64,000 nucleotides of DNA from Anisakis pegreffii (lineage: Eukaryota; Nematoda; Chromadorea; Rhabditida; Anisakidae). Shown in pieces: positions 45,501 to 58,250 of the stretch. The translations under genes were made by a program, and so were the position numbers. The stretch covers positions 120,575 to 184,574 of the forward strand of contig JAPYMA010000330.1 in NCBI GenBank assembly GCA_035041965.1, written 5' to 3'. The first letter of the stretch is position 1; each line of letters starts with the position of its first letter. The notes beneath the pieces were generated by a model. It did no database searches, was not told the origin of the DNA, and saw only the letters and a program-made list of their open reading frames with translations.

Positions 45501-47444
45501 CTTGTGATATCATTGATGATGAGTCATAAAAATGATAAACAATTGAAATTATACACGAACAAATCGCACAACAAAACCGAAATAAACAAACGAATGAAAT
45601 GAAACTAACAAGTGTTTGAGTACACTGTTCAGTAACAATGTCCTCTTCCACATCGCCAGAGTGCTCAGAGGAAAGAGGTGACGATTCAGTGGATGAGTTG
45701 ATCTCATATGATTCCTCTTCTCTATCGACCATCGATGTTGGTATTTGCTGCAATTATCATACAAAATTATTTCAGTAACAACCTGTCGCATTCATTATAA
45801 TCATTAAAAACTCTTTTAATATGTCAGCACGTTACAATAATGAATCGTTGCCTTTTGCTTTAATTCTGCACTCGGCACAAACAAACGACAAAAACAAAAT
45901 AAACGAATACTTTCCATGAAAATCATTATAATTTTTCCATTACATTCAGTTAATTAACACGGCAATATGAATCGAATCCACCGAGAATTCCTTACAGAAC
46001 AATCAGTTGACAACAACAAACCTTTGTCAATTGTTCAGGTATCATCAATTTTGTGACGCAACTATGTCCATCACCCCCGCCACCTGAGTCCAATATAGAA
46101 GTTTGCTCCTTTTGGATGATTATCTGCAAGTAAATTCTGTCAACATCAATTTCTGAAAAGCACTCAACCTGGTGAAGTTTACACCATCTCATACGTAAAA
46201 TATCACAACTCAGCTAAATGAATATTCACAAAAGAATAACACAAAACAAATCAACAAATCAGCGCAAATATTCCGACGACGTTTGTGCCATGATAATGGA
46301 ACAAATTTATTCCAGGATAAATTCATAATCTTATCGATCAATTACAACGAATATAGCAGCATTTCAAAACATATTATTTATTCTTCAACAAAACGAATAA
46401 TTTCATCATTTCTGATGGCTCTATCACAGAAGAAAGTCGAAATTTATGAATTAATGCTACTCAAAGATGCGAAATGAATGAATAAATAAATATTACATTC
46501 GGAATTTTCATGGAAAAATGATCTGAAATGGAATGCCAGAGAATAGAACGCTTAAATTATGGACGGCAGCGATTGATGAAGTGAATATAATTTCAAGATT
46601 GACACGTTTTTTGACGCTGATCAGATGAGAAGACACAAATTTATGCGTCTAGATTCATATGATATGGCAATTTCATATTATTGTAGCATCTGTTATTATT
46701 ATCATTATTCGATGTCTGTCGTTATGCATTCAATTATCAGCAAAACCCGTCCACACACCTATTCATTTTCAGCAAACGAACAAAACGAATCAAATAAAGT
46801 TCCAAGAACGAATTAAACAACCTTATCATTATCATCGTTGTGATCAGCAACCTCTTGCTGACGATAACTCTCTTTAGTCGATCGTGCTTCTTGCTGCTGC
46901 TTATTATTGTTATCACCTTTTAGTGGCATGTTTTGTTTGCAACTGATACCGTCACCAGCCTCCAGCCTGTGATTGTATCATTATTAGATGATAATCATCG
47001 CTGAACGAATTATTATTCACTATGAAATCACTCATCGACAACGTTATGCACTACAAAACTCGTTTAGTTCACCATTATATATGTATGCTTTAAAAAAATA
47101 CACTGTCATACAGACTTATTATTTCAGCAATTTCGTGGTGATTGAATTCCTCAGTGAGTGATAAATTTTCAGACGAATGAACCACAAAATTTTCGGGGAT
47201 TTCATTCCTTTCAGATGGTTCAAATCTTTCATAACGTTGCGATTCGATCAGAACATTGTACTTAACAAACAGAAATATTAACATTAAAAATTGAATCGTA
47301 AATGAATTGAATAAGAGAAACGAACATTTTCAGGTGTTTCCTCGATCGATTCCTTTTGATAAACCATGCAAGTGCTGCGGCCATAGCGAGACCGCCGGCC
47401 AGGAGACCGACGGAACGTTTCGCAAGAAATGACATTGATGGCAT
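27528..47444 (-). CDS. akap-1: AKAP1-like mitochondrial anchor protein with KH and Tudor domains
   Basis: A scaffold of the AKAP1 type, which in animals sits on the mitochondrial outer membrane, binds RNA, and tethers PKA and PP1. Fifteen exons: 47444-47322, 47260-47102, 46959-46822, 46123-46022, 45747-45610, 44243-43914, 36984-36742, 30109-29951, 29846-29787, 29587-29411, 28693-28507, 28406-28259, 28185-28118, 27914-27772, 27698-27528; about 781 residues. The N-terminus has one hydrophobic helix (SVGLLAGGLAMAAALAWFI) followed by KRNRSRK, the expected anchor. A long low-complexity acidic/Ser region follows. The KH domain reads EFEIPNSLVGLIIGIKGKTI (GIKG loop) through VKMIIRPHHTPNK and ICTVEGPRENINKCLQML. 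The Tudor domain reads GLLCVAPACGGWYRAV and VLVRFVDYGGYSRIP. Phases agree from 30109 down to the TGA at 27528. The first exon joins and the 43914/36984 junction are less certain. Confidence 0.88.
33061..33180. repeat. 60-base tandem duplication
   Basis: 33061-33120 and 33121-33180 align base for base with few differences. The shared core includes ATAATTTTATCATGAATT and TTTTATCACAATCTTATCAT. Confidence 0.75.
33781..34059 (-). CDS. Coding-like ORF nested in an akap-1 intron
   Basis: From the ATG at about 33981 or from an acceptor (TTGACAG) just upstream, the frame reads GEHTFEGMAAINDKYENL, then LCVFARDVYLLPLDNNIYVG and a charged end (NEKDNIDRRKETS), to a TAA at the low-coordinate end. Amino-acid composition looks coding, but no domain is recognised and no partner exon was found. 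It could be an alternative last exon of akap-1 or a small nested gene. Confidence 0.3.
   Translation of the reverse strand: MHSHLISSMCVACLSVDSGEHTFEGMAAINDKYENLCVFARDVYLLPLDNNIYVGDHNENVIVNEKDNIDRRKETSFMFIGKKFSFVSQASK
36742..36984 (-). promoter_or_regulatory. Possible internal start of a shorter akap-1 isoform
   Basis: This exon begins ATAAAAATGGCG, a good initiation context, reads MATTSLQMPHHAVLN and a Pro-rich segment (IPTHIPPPPMPAG), and splices in phase 0 to the KH exon at 30109. The upstream AG (36999-36998 area) would enter in phase 2, whereas the preceding exon at 43914 leaves in phase 0. A separate promoter making an anchor-less KH-Tudor protein explains this; a missed exon is the alternative. 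Confidence 0.4.
39403..39472. repeat. Inverted repeat able to form a 26-bp hairpin
   Basis: Arms at 39403-39428 and 39447-39472 are reverse complements with one mismatch, around an 18-base loop. A third copy of the arm core (TTTAGTATCTATTTGTCTAT) lies just upstream at about 39354-39373, so the unit has also been directly duplicated. Confidence 0.75.
39601..39640. repeat. 20-base direct duplicate
   Basis: GTTTAAAGGAACTAAATAC occurs twice back to back. Confidence 0.8.
40990..41850 (-). CDS. Possible small nested gene with a C-terminal membrane helix
   Basis: Two candidate exons on the minus strand. The first, around 41790-41818, has an acceptor CCATTCAG and a strong donor G|GTGAGT. The second begins at an AG near 41129 and reads SWGTRIMMDTREARSSLKER followed by a hydrophobic run PFLVVVFFVGLVIDIL and a TAA. 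Phase 1 agrees between them. An overlapping 103-codon ORF (40910-41221) in another frame begins MGKKVDAPKGF. No family is recognised; support is weak. Confidence 0.22.
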
Positions 47445-47454
47445 ACTGAAAGTT
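47445..47454 (-). promoter_or_regulatory. Splice acceptor one base upstream of the akap-1 ATG
   Basis: The minus-strand sequence AACTTTCAG sits one base before ATGCCATCAATG. An acceptor this close to a start codon suggests spliced-leader trans-splicing, or a noncoding first exon. Confidence 0.5.
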
Positions 47455-49035
47455 ATTTGCTTAATCCAACATATGTCGTCACATTCATATATCAATCTTC
47501 GCCACGCTTACTTGTCAACTCGTATCAGAAACTTTCCAAGTGCAACTCATTCAAACAAGCTTAACTGCATTCAAAAGCACTCCCATAACACCAACAGTAA
47601 TTTCAAATTGAATAAGATAAAACGAACATAATAATGATGGGCGGAACGTTGACTACGACGACAACGACAACAACAGAGATACTATCATATCGTCTCAATC
47701 AGAATCTCTAGGCTTTAATTATTCGCAACTTCAAAGGAATGTTCTTGATTCGAAGAGGACTTGAATCAAACAGATTGACATATATTCAAGAGAATAACGT
47801 GATAATAGCAGTGCTAGTAAAAATGATGGCTGCAATGAGAACATCAACAATAGTAACTGGAGTGAAACAGTAATGAATAATATAAGACTAAGAAGTCGAT
47901 GGAATTCAAGAAATTCCTCTTCCTTTACTCAATTTCATCTTTCACTGTGTTTAATCAAAACAAAAAGAGGAACACACAAGTACCTACTGACAATGAATAA
48001 TATTTTCACAAGAATATTTCAGGAATGAACATTGATCGTTTAACCAATATCTCCTAGTACGCGTTACCGACAATTCCTACCAGTACATTTCATGCAAAAT
48101 AATATAACCAAGAACGAATCAATCCACAAAAACAAATCGGAAATTCAGTTTCATATTTGAAATATTCTCTACTCATTCTAACTGATTCAGCTAAATATAG
48201 ATACACATAACAGTTGTATTTTTCTACCGCTGTGTGCCTGAGATACACTCATTGGCAGTAGAGTACGGAACTGCATTCGTATCTGGCGTATATGCAGGCA
48301 GCTATTCGTATGCTCTTTTTACACTGCAAAAAATATCACTGATTTATGTATAACGTATCATCTTGCTTGGTAAGAACACTTTTTCGTTGCGACAAACGCT
48401 CTAGAATACAGCATAAACCTTTACTACTCAACGTTAACGTGCATACAAAGAAACATTTGTGCACTTACAGTCCATGTGAGCAGAAAAAACGCAACAAAAC
48501 AGTCTTGAGGGAGCTTAAAATTGTGACACAAATTTACTTTACATTAGAGAAGAATCAGAAATTAGTAAATGCTACAAGATCCGAGCAAATCTGTAAATAA
48601 ATGCATATGATGCTAATATTGATAAATGTTATTACGATAAATACTTGCCTACACTCCAATATCGATGAAACGTAATCATCATAACAGCGCGAAGCTATTC
48701 TTAAGTTTGGCATTAATTGCCATCCTTCAGTTGTGTAGATTAAAATCAAAAGCTTATCGTCTAATAATGGGTAGTTTCATGAATTACGAATCATCCTGCG
48801 TGCTAGATCGAAGACTTTGTGAGGAATTTTTTAATTGCTAAGGTTAGGCAGGCAAGTCAAACATATAATCAAAAACACTGCAACACAAAATACTTGCAAT
48901 TAAAATTCTAGATAAGACTGAAGAAGAAGCTAAAATGAGCGGGAAATTGAAATCGAAAAATTGCTTGCAGTGGAGGAAAGAAGAAGGAATAACCCGCGGA
49001 AATTCGCTGGAAGAGGTGATTTTAGATTAGAGGTA

Positions 49036-49111
<76 letters not shown>

Positions 49112-49213
49112 TATTATTATTACTATTATTATTATTACTATTATTATTATTATTACTATTATTATTACTGTTATTATTATTATCACTATTATTATTATTA
49201 TTAATATTATTAT
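49036..49213. repeat. (ATT)n microsatellite
   Basis: About 178 bases of ATT/TTA trinucleotides with scattered ACT and ATC interruptions. The long poly-Leu frame across it is a by-product, not a gene. Confidence 0.95.
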
Positions 49214-50264
49214 TTCATTATCAAAGTAATAAGAAGAATTAGAATGTGAGCAGTATGAAGAGAATCAGTAATGAACAAAATCAGTGACACGTATCATCAC
49301 ACGAGAGGATGTCACGACTCCGCCAAAACGGCGAACGTCATTTCACCATAATTAATTCTGTACTCTGACAATCAATTTCTATCGGAACACGAACTAAACA
49401 AGTGAGTGTCTCTCATTTGCGCGTTAGTATTCGGTCAGTACAAAAAATGCAGTTATTTTATTCTACTGAAAACAATAACCGAATTTCTATTTCAAAAACG
49501 TGTTTTTAAGGTTTACTGGATACAGAATATTTGGGAGAGTAGAAATAAAATGCAGTTATCGCCTCATATGAGCAAATTCCGAATGCTTCGTTAAAACAAA
49601 CAATTAGTACATATTATCAAAACGATTTCGGTTGGTTTGACGAGTCCTCTCTTCTGAACATAAATGTCGACAAATACGCTCAAAAGTGTTCCATCAGAGT
49701 AATAATTTCAGTTTGTTTAACAAATTCACGCCAACTCGATTGGGGGTACAGATAGAATCAGTTTGGAATTAAGAGAAGCACATTCTGAAAATCTGCTTCC
49801 GATCATAACAGCTATTTCGATTCGGACTCAATAAAATGTTACAGGACTGAGATGTGATTGCCAGACCTACTTATTGGTTTGCCTGTTAATAACGGTGATT
49901 AACGACACAAATACCACGGTAACGAAAAAGAAATATGGCAGAGATGTGGGTTGCCACATAGACTCCTCGGTTTGTTTGTTAACACAAATATCAATTATTG
50001 TTCATAAAACCACCTTAACACCGGCACTTGCAGTGACGAAATGTCGTTAATACGTGATAATCGCTTGCTTAGAACTGGATAAACAACAACAATAACACTC
50101 ACTGTCCTTCTCAACAATCCGAATGGATAAAAATTCACCTTACTATCAGATTTAAGAAAATCAAAATGATGCGAATTTAACGACACCAACATAAAGCTGA
50201 AATAAAACAAAAATAAAATCAATACGACATAAATTTACATATCATTTTCAAATAAACGAAATGA

Positions 50265-50396
50265 ATGAATAAAACGCGCCACGAATCGCCACAAATCCAA
50301 TGTGCCACTATTCAACACAAGCCACGATGCGCAATCAACAACCTGCAGGCCCAACGCACATACATTTCAAGCATTTCTAAACCTGAGCCTAAACAA
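50265..50396 (+). CDS. Candidate first exon, unrecognised gene
   Basis: ATG at 50265 opens 44 codons reading MNKTRHESPQIQCATIQ through SKPEPKQ to a strong donor CAA|GTAAGTG in phase 0. The patch is GC-richer than its flanks and open in more than one frame. A downstream coding-like stretch near 50880-50940 could be a later exon, but I could not fix its phase. Confidence 0.25.
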
Positions 50397-51016
50397 GTAA
50401 GTGCCTAAGCGTATGTCTAATCCCAAATTCGAGTCTGTTCAAACCTGATCATTCTAAAATGCATCGATATTAAAATCTTAGGCACACATAGAGTTATCAG
50501 ATTGCCAAGCAATCGATACTCATTTACGTCTCTCTCTACGGCAGCCGTCTGTTTGAGTGTGTAGCAATAAGCGTCCAGTTTCAGTGAACCTCTGCTTCTC
50601 TCGCCACCTGCCTAATATACGCAAAAGCAATTACGAACACTTCAAATTCACTCACTATCGGCTACTTGATATAGATTGCAGTTATCAATCAGAGAACAGC
50701 TGAGAAGAAACTTTCTATAGGGATGGATGCCTAGATCAGTTGGTTTGCAACTGAATCGCAGAAAATCACTGATGCGAAATTGTACATGAGTACAAAATTT
50801 TACACGTCAAATGCTTCTTCCATTCGTAGTTGATGGAACAGATTTCATTTGTAAACTGACCACTAAGGAGTTTAGTCTTGAGCAATCCAGCCCAAGAAAG
50901 AGCAATCCAGCGGCTTTTCCAAGAAAGACTCACTGACTAGTCAAAGTCATGGACACAATCTGAGTTGTCCTGTAGAAGTGATAAAGAACATCCAGCCCGC
51001 ATCATGAATGCCAGCC

Positions 51017-51069
51017 ACACAGACAGTTGAACATCATCATCGCTTTGGACGATACTCAACTGTCTGTGT
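51017..51069. repeat. 14-bp perfect inverted repeat
   Basis: ACACAGACAGTTGA at 51017-51030 and TCAACTGTCTGTGT at 51056-51069, separated by 25 bases. The stem is too short for a typical miRNA precursor; it could be a short MITE relic. Confidence 0.7.
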
Positions 51070-52576
51070 AATAATTTCAAGAAATCAGCAAAAGTAATCA
51101 TAGGAAAATATTACAGTCCGAAAAAAAGAACCATTAAGGAACAGATTTCAAAGAAAAAGAATAATGGCTAACGGAGTAAAAAGTCTAAAGTCATTACCAA
51201 TCTTCACCCTAAACCTTCGCTCCGAAATAGCACACAGTGTACGGCTAAAATACAAATTATTGAAATGAATCGCTTAAATTCACAATAAAAACTCATTGCG
51301 TGCAGCAACTGAATGCGGCAAATAGATGAATTTTATCACCAAAAAAAAATAAAAATTCATCATAAACTGCCAAAATGTCACTGATGATTTGACAACTGCG
51401 TCGAATGATTTTTGGTGCTCGTACGGCAAATAAACTCACTTCAGAGTAATTCAGAACGGCAACTGCTCATAACGGACAAGAACAACGCGTATACACTTAA
51501 CCTTGTCTCGCAGTATCACCACAAAAACAACTGACAGTTTCTTCGAACCACAGCAAATATTGATCAAATGATTAATGTACTTGGAATGAAAACATTCCTA
51601 TCGATCGCCCACTAAAAGTATCGTTCTCACCGAATACATTTGATTTCTAACATGTTCTCAGCATAAATAAGTATATATACGTCTTCAAAATGTCACATAT
51701 AGTTTATGAAAAATCATTTAAGCCTACCAATTAAGAGATAAATTGTGTAGTAATAAAAGAAGTTGACTGATGGGAAGAGACTCGGGAAAGTCGAGGCTGC
51801 GAATGAGGTTTATTGCATAAGATGGAGAGGAGAGGAGGACTCGGAATCCACATTGAATACGATTACTTGACTAGGTTGTTGACGTTTTCGGTGGAAAGAG
51901 ATTTACTGAGGGTAATGTGATATGCAAAAAGAATCCACGACTTGCTGACGTACCAAATTATAAATCAAAATGATCGTAAATGATTATTCATAGTTTCAAT
52001 CTCATGTCGATCATAAATTAAACATTGCGATGAATTATCGATTCCAATGTTGAATATACTCAAACGCTCCATCAAGTTCTAACTAAATCAGAACAAAGCA
52101 TCGCAATGATCCAATAATAATGATAACCGTCGATGTTAAAACATCACGAAGATATCAGTAATAATAACGACGAATACAATCATTTTCATCAATCTAGTTA
52201 TTACTGTGTTAAGCACTGTTATCAAATGATTGAAATGATGACGTATTTGACGAATACACGCATTCTACAAACCCATAATGAATTTTGAAGGCTCGGCTGA
52301 TAGGAATGGGGAGAGAAGTTCATTTGTAAGCATTGCAGATACGATATCATAAGCAGGGGACAATAAATATAGCCGATGTTTTATTGAATGGAATTGTGAA
52401 AAGGAAAGATTAAAATAAAAAGGAATCGCCAGCATGATTGATGCTATCGAAATGTGCAGATTGAAAGTTGATTGTAAACATTTTTATTTATTGTTTTTAA
52501 AGAATTACGTACATAGTTCGTATTGTAATATTGTAGATGTGAAATGGTGATAAGAGTGTCGTGTAATGTTGCCATT

Positions 52577-53092
52577 TTATAAATATAGACATATATTCAA
52601 AGAACCTTTCCGTACAATTCCAAATTTTATTTCCTTCATTACGATGCGCTTGAAAATAGAGCGCACAACAGAGAAGAGCACGGATGTATTCATGAAACCA
52701 TAAAGAATGCTTTTTCTGTACGGCAGAAAAATGTAATTCAACGGTGTAACTGAATTCGTAAACTTCAACGCAAAAATGAGATGCGAGAAGAAACGTAATA
52801 AATAATCAACCGAACAAGATCTGCTCGATTCGTTTCCAAAAGAAAAGATTGAAATTAAGAAGATGCCGCGATTGTTTTTGCCTTGAAACAGTTGTTCGTA
52901 CGGGGAGTGCGTGAAAAATGAAATTTTCTTCTGGAAGTACCAGTTGGATGCAGTCGCGAACTGTGCTCTACTCGTCAAGGCGTTCATTGGCAACATCTTT
53001 TTTTTTTTTGGACTGAATTCGCTCAAATTATTACTGAAACAACCAACACACAACCGGTCCGCACCTAAACTATCAAATCGAATCGAGCACAA
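52577..53092 (-). CDS. 171-codon ORF of unknown nature
   Basis: The longest uninterrupted frame in a gene-poor part of the window. The product would be basic and Phe/Ser-rich with a hydrophobic middle (FFSHLIFALKF). No domain, signal peptide or neighbouring exon is recognised. At this AT content such a length is uncommon by chance but not excluded. Confidence 0.25.
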   Translation of the reverse strand: MCSIRFDSLGADRLCVGCFSNNLSEFSPKKKKMLPMNALTSRAQFATASNWYFQKKISFFTHSPYEQLFQGKNNRGIFLISIFSFGNESSRSCSVDYLLRFFSHLIFALKFTNSVTPLNYIFLPYRKSILYGFMNTSVLFSVVRSIFKRIVMKEIKFGIVRKGSLNICLYL

Positions 53093-56000
53093 AACGGTAC
53101 ACTATAAAAATACTCCATCATAAAGTTACTCGAATTTCTAGGAGTGACACGTGAGGAATGAAATCTTTGGCTATGCGAATTGAAGTTTTAAACCTTGGAA
53201 TGCCCCCTATCCTAACCTCAAACATGCGGCTCTCAGTCTAAACTTGACCTTGACAATCATTCGTATCATAGAAAGGACTAATAATAAGATGAAACTTAAA
53301 AAATATTGCTGAAGTGTCGATGAAAATAATAAGATAAAGTAAAGTCATTGTATAATCTGGCACGGTCACTGGTTGACGTTTCAAAACCAATACAAGCATA
53401 AGGAGTATTTGTGCAAAGTGCGAGCACGAGCCGCATATTGCACACAAACATGCGATTCAGCAAAAAACGAAACGATTGCACAATGTTGTGACAAAGCGAT
53501 TCACAATTCTGCAGCGATGATTCACTGAATGCATTAATTTCGACAGCGTTATTTGTGATGAATCAGCAAAAATGACTTCGAGAAAGGATAATATGGTGGT
53601 GGTGGTGAGGTAAGACAGGCAGGTAGTAATAACCGAACTGCGAAAGATATAAATGATGAAGGTCATTAGATGGATATTCCGCATGCAAACGAATCGATGA
53701 AACGGTTGATGAGTACTGATTACAATCGAATCGACAATAATTTGTACTGCTGCACACTGTGCACGAACAACATTCGTCATGAAACGAACATCAAAAAGCG
53801 ATCAATCAAAATTACGGAAATAATTCCCTTCAAAGTGAGATATTCAAATCGCAGTCATTCCACGAAGTAATCTATTAAGCAAACATGGCTACTGATACAA
53901 TCTAGAAGTGCATCAGAATCATTTATCAGAACTTCCTAAAAGAGTTCAGTTGAACTTTAGAGAGAACAGAGAGGAGTTGAGTTGAAGTGGAGTAAGAGAT
54001 GGATGGATGCATCCTCTTAAACAAGGCGCCATTCATCACTGCTAGTTTACGCCAAAGTGCAGCAGCACGGCTAACAACTACTCAACGAGCTTTCATGACG
54101 AAGTGTAGCGAATTGATTTAAGCTTGCGATAGCGATAGCCAAAAGTCTAAGTTTTGCGAGGGAAAATATCGAAAATATATTCTTTCAGTGATGCAAATAG
54201 TCCACTCACTGATTCTATCTCAATTATCAAAATCTATTCTGAAACACGTTCCGCTCGAATTCAACGCGTTCTAACACTATCAGTGAAGGTGCACACTAAC
54301 ATTTCGATAAGAATAAGGTATTATTATTATCAAATGAAACAGTCATAAACCACTTGTTTATGTATAACTGAATAAGCATAAACCACTTCATGTTTACCTG
54401 AATTGCTTTTGGGAATGAACGATAGAAATTTGGAAGTGCTTACGGTTAGTTGAATTGACCTTCGATTACACAACACTGGTGATGTTGAATAATCATTGAG
54501 CAATGTGGGAGGGTAGCCCTATGCTCATCAACATTGCATGAAGATGAATGATTCTCTAGGTTGACGTCGTTAGCTGCGTGGAAAGTAGGATGTCGAGGGA
54601 TGGAGAATGTGATATTTGCGATAACAGAGAGACAGTGAGTTATAATTGCTGTTTGAATGAATGATTCGGAATTGCTTCAAATTCAACATATACAAATTTA
54701 AGAAGAATGAGCAGGAATATGCGAAGTGCAAGAGGAATGTACGATGAAATTGATGGAAATCAATGAGGGCATTTTGAATGAATGGTTATGCGCAATTCAA
54801 GTTTTAATAAACCTAAATTTTACTTCGTCACCTTCAGACGACAATAATCTGACAGCACATCGAGAATGTTCTGACTGAATAATGATCCATTATGATATTA
54901 ATGAATCGAAATTCAAGCCTCACCCTATACCTAACTCCGTGAGAGTTTCGACCATTGAGTGAGTAGGTGGCTAAAATCATTAATTTGAGCAACTATACCG
55001 ACAACTGCAGCATTTAAAAATGACATTTGGCTGTCCTTTCGAAACGGTGTATAAACAAATGAGCAATTTTATAAATACACAGAATATCATAATAATCACA
55101 ATAACCATAGTAACACTAGAAAATATCCTTTAATTCAGATTATCAATTCAGATTTTTGAAACAAATTGCCAGCAACAATGAATGGATGTGAAAATTAAAA
55201 GAAGTGGAGAGAAAAAAATTCGGAATTGAACAAGAGTGCGCTTTTCAATCACTTCATGAGTCTTATCTGCAAGTTGCTTTCATGCAGAGGACAGAGTCGT
55301 GTGATGAAAGGTGTGATGATAATGCGAAGAAATGCATGGCATGCTCTGTTATATATACAATGTCATATGAAATGATGGTTCACACAAATTATTACGCACT
55401 AGTGCATTGATCATATCATTGTATCACACAAACTTCTGTATCACCATCCCATTCGATAATATCACTCGTATTCCAAAATTGCCAACTTGAATACGATCAC
55501 ATTTATGTACGTTATATGATATGCACTGCAGCACATATCAGGTGTATGTGAAATCACGAAAAAGTAGCACCTTGATGATTTCATAAGGAAAAGATGAAAA
55601 TCAGATGGGAGCAAATTGGAAAAATACTTTACACGAAGCATCGCATCAAGGTGGTGTAAAATAGAATTCACTACAATATTATAAATGACATATATAATAG
55701 ATATGTAGGAAGTGATTTAATGATTTGAAAAAAAATGATTGAAGGCGATGTGTAATAACGATGTGATAGTTGATGATATTGTATTTAAAAACACTAACTC
55801 ATTAACAAATCAAGTTCGAAGTAATATCAGTGCGATGTTTCGTTAAAACTAATATTAGTGGAAGTGTAACGTTAGTGTATTAAACAAAATGATTCAATCA
55901 ACTATTCGACGTACTTAATTAACTACTAAACTAATTATCTCTCCGAACAAATACACACACCTGATTTCTATTATTTCAAACATTTGTTATAAACCACAGA

Positions 56001-57306
56001 ATATACCACTCATCTATTTGTAAGTATTCGAATCACATTCGTATTTCATGAACTGGTCTATTCAGAACAAGAAATGTTCACAATGCCTCATCACGAGGAC
56101 AACATGAAATTAGCATTAATGATTTTAAATTGTTTAATTAACTATAAGTTTTTAATAGATATCATTAACGTTGAATGCAGCACCACTTCAGATTATAACC
56201 AGGTGGATTTAATGTGCAAAACGCTCAGCTGATGTAAGGCGAGTGGGTGGCAGTTAAAGGGCAGTGGTGTGAAGTCAGCTAATTTAGGACGAGCAACATT
56301 GAGTGAACGACCCTCGTAAAGTAGATCGCTGGCAAACGATCGTTCTGATACGCTGGCAACGCAACCAAAACAACGTGCACTGCATTGCATACCTTCATAA
56401 TTTACTCACCAAAAGCTTTTATTTGTCTTCATCGTCAGCAAACTGAAAGCCAATGACGTATAACGAACGTATTTTGTGCGGAACAAAAGATGAAAACATT
56501 TCGGTGAATGTGAACCGAAAAAGTCTTCGAAGATAGAGAAGAGTTCCATGAATGGGATTTGTTCACCAATGGAGATTTGTTGTTGTTTAAGCAATGTTGA
56601 AGCGCGATAAAGAGCAATAATATTTTGAGAAGTTTATTAATGACGAAACAAAATCTGTAAAAATCACAAGTTGAACGGAATGGCACAGATAATGAGTGAT
56701 GATTACTTGAGTTGAATCGTTCCAATGACTTTTTGCTCGAAGCATTCAATTTATAGATTTTATCACGAATCTATACAAAAAATCGAACACTTTTCGAGAG
56801 TGAAAATGTTTACGGAACGTTGATAAATGATACTGGCAATGGCTGCAAGCCAGCCAATCACATAAAATCGTTCGTTCCACTTCGGTCAAATAAATAAAAT
56901 CACAACGACACTTCTAAAAAACATCATCGAGCACGTAATCGCCATAGACGCAAACAGATCAACAAACACAGTCCATAATCAATAGCACATTTACGCTCAA
57001 TCGCTCAAAACAAGCACAACATGCTGCCATCAACACTCAACGCAACCATCAAATTTCCCAATTCAACACAACACACTGAAGTTAACTCAACATGCCATGT
57101 TGCTCAATCTAAATCACTGTCAAACACCACTATGCAAACATCCAACAATCCAAATCCGATCAAATCTAAGCTCAGAACTGATTACAATTCGGATGGATCA
57201 CCATTCGCATTCAACAATAATCTAAATCCAATTTAAACATTTACAATTTCACACGGCATGCAAAGAAGAAACAAACAGCGGTCAGAAGGCATCTGCAGGC
57301 ATGAAG

Positions 57307-58015
57307 TTAGTACAGCAATGAATTACGTATCTTCAGCTTCACAAATACATAGACACAATAACGAATTATACTGATAATAGCAGTATCAATTAGCAAACAT
57401 TCATTGAGGGTTAATCTATGAACTGATTCACTATCAGTCACATTAAAATTATCATTATTTTGTCGTAAAAAAAGACATGCGACAAATACAACGAATGCAA
57501 TGAACAAAAATGATAAAGCGGCAGTATTTGAAGTAAGCGAATCTGCATGCGTCTTTACAAGCCAATAATATTCAGCGAACGATTTCACATAGACTAATGG
57601 GCATGTGGATATGTTGATGAAAAGCTTGTGTGTGTTTTTGAGGAGAGAGTGTTGAGAAAGAAGAGAAGAGCTGAATGCTGCTTATTTGTTAGTATCGAAT
57701 AATTTTCATTCAAACAAACAAGAAGACACGAGAGAGACGGACGGCTCAATTGCGTTCGTTCGTTTGTTCATTTACTTTGGGATGTCGACAATCGCACGTT
57801 GAATGAACGTTGGTTGACACATCTGCACGCAATTTAATCGATATTATACCTCGAATATCATCACATTTGATTTTCGAATGTAGAAAATTGACAAGTTCAA
57901 ATGAACTCTGACGATCAATGCTGAAACACAGCTGCACACTGAAAAGCGTTTTGTCAGAGCAGGCATCTATTGAATGAGTGTCGTGTAGCTGGGTGTTGCC
58001 TCTGGACGCAGTCAT
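57307..58015 (-). CDS. Small single-pass membrane protein, unrecognised
   Basis: Two exons in matching phase 1: 58015-57850 (ATG start, donor CGAG|GTATAA) and 57593-57307 (acceptor CCCATTAG, stop TAA), separated by a 256-base intron; 150 residues. Exon 1 is a soluble-looking segment (FSVQLCFSIDRQSSFELVNF). Exon 2 begins VYVKSFAEYYWLVK and contains one clear membrane helix (residues about 79-98, LSFLFIAFVVFVACLFL) followed by an Asn/Asp-rich stretch, with a weaker hydrophobic patch near the end. No signal peptide. I do not recognise the family. The last exon may continue by splicing inside the Asn-rich part. Confidence 0.5.
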
Positions 58016-58250
58016 TTTACGATATAATTTAAGTGCATCACATGATTACATAACAGATCATATGATTTAAACGGTAGAACCTGAGATGATTGTGAATAAA
58101 ACTGATAAACATGATGAGTGTACGTTCAAACTGAATAACACTTTCGAGTTGCGTATTGATAGTGCTCTCCGAAACGTGTAACGCTTCATGCATGTGCACT
58201 CACTGACCTCAGCTACATTCTATCATTTTTCCTTCACCACACTGAAACTA

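Larger units (their letters stand above)
47445..50264. other. Intergenic region upstream of akap-1
   Basis: No convincing exon. It contains the ATT microsatellite at 49036-49213 and a plus ORF at 48346-48600 with Lys/Cys-rich composition but no domain or context. Confidence 0.5.
50397..57306. other. Mostly noncoding region with scattered ORFs
   Basis: Holds an inverted repeat at 51017-51069, a 171-codon minus ORF at 52577-53092, and short plus ORFs at 53670-53870 (starts just after an AG), 55204-55410 and 57021-57236 (Ser/Asn/Thr-rich). Two overlapping minus frames around 56435-56749 include the coding-like NIIALYRASTLLKQQQISIG. A 65-codon minus ORF lies at 56193-56390. None shows a known domain or an exon chain I can defend. 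Confidence 0.4.

Noticed and set aside
46625..46877. Two overlapping plus ORFs
   Set aside because: They overlap the phase-consistent akap-1 exon 46959-46822 on the minus strand, and their T-rich composition is not coding-like.
48961..49242. 93-codon ORF with a very long poly-Leu run
   Set aside because: It is the translation of the ATT microsatellite.
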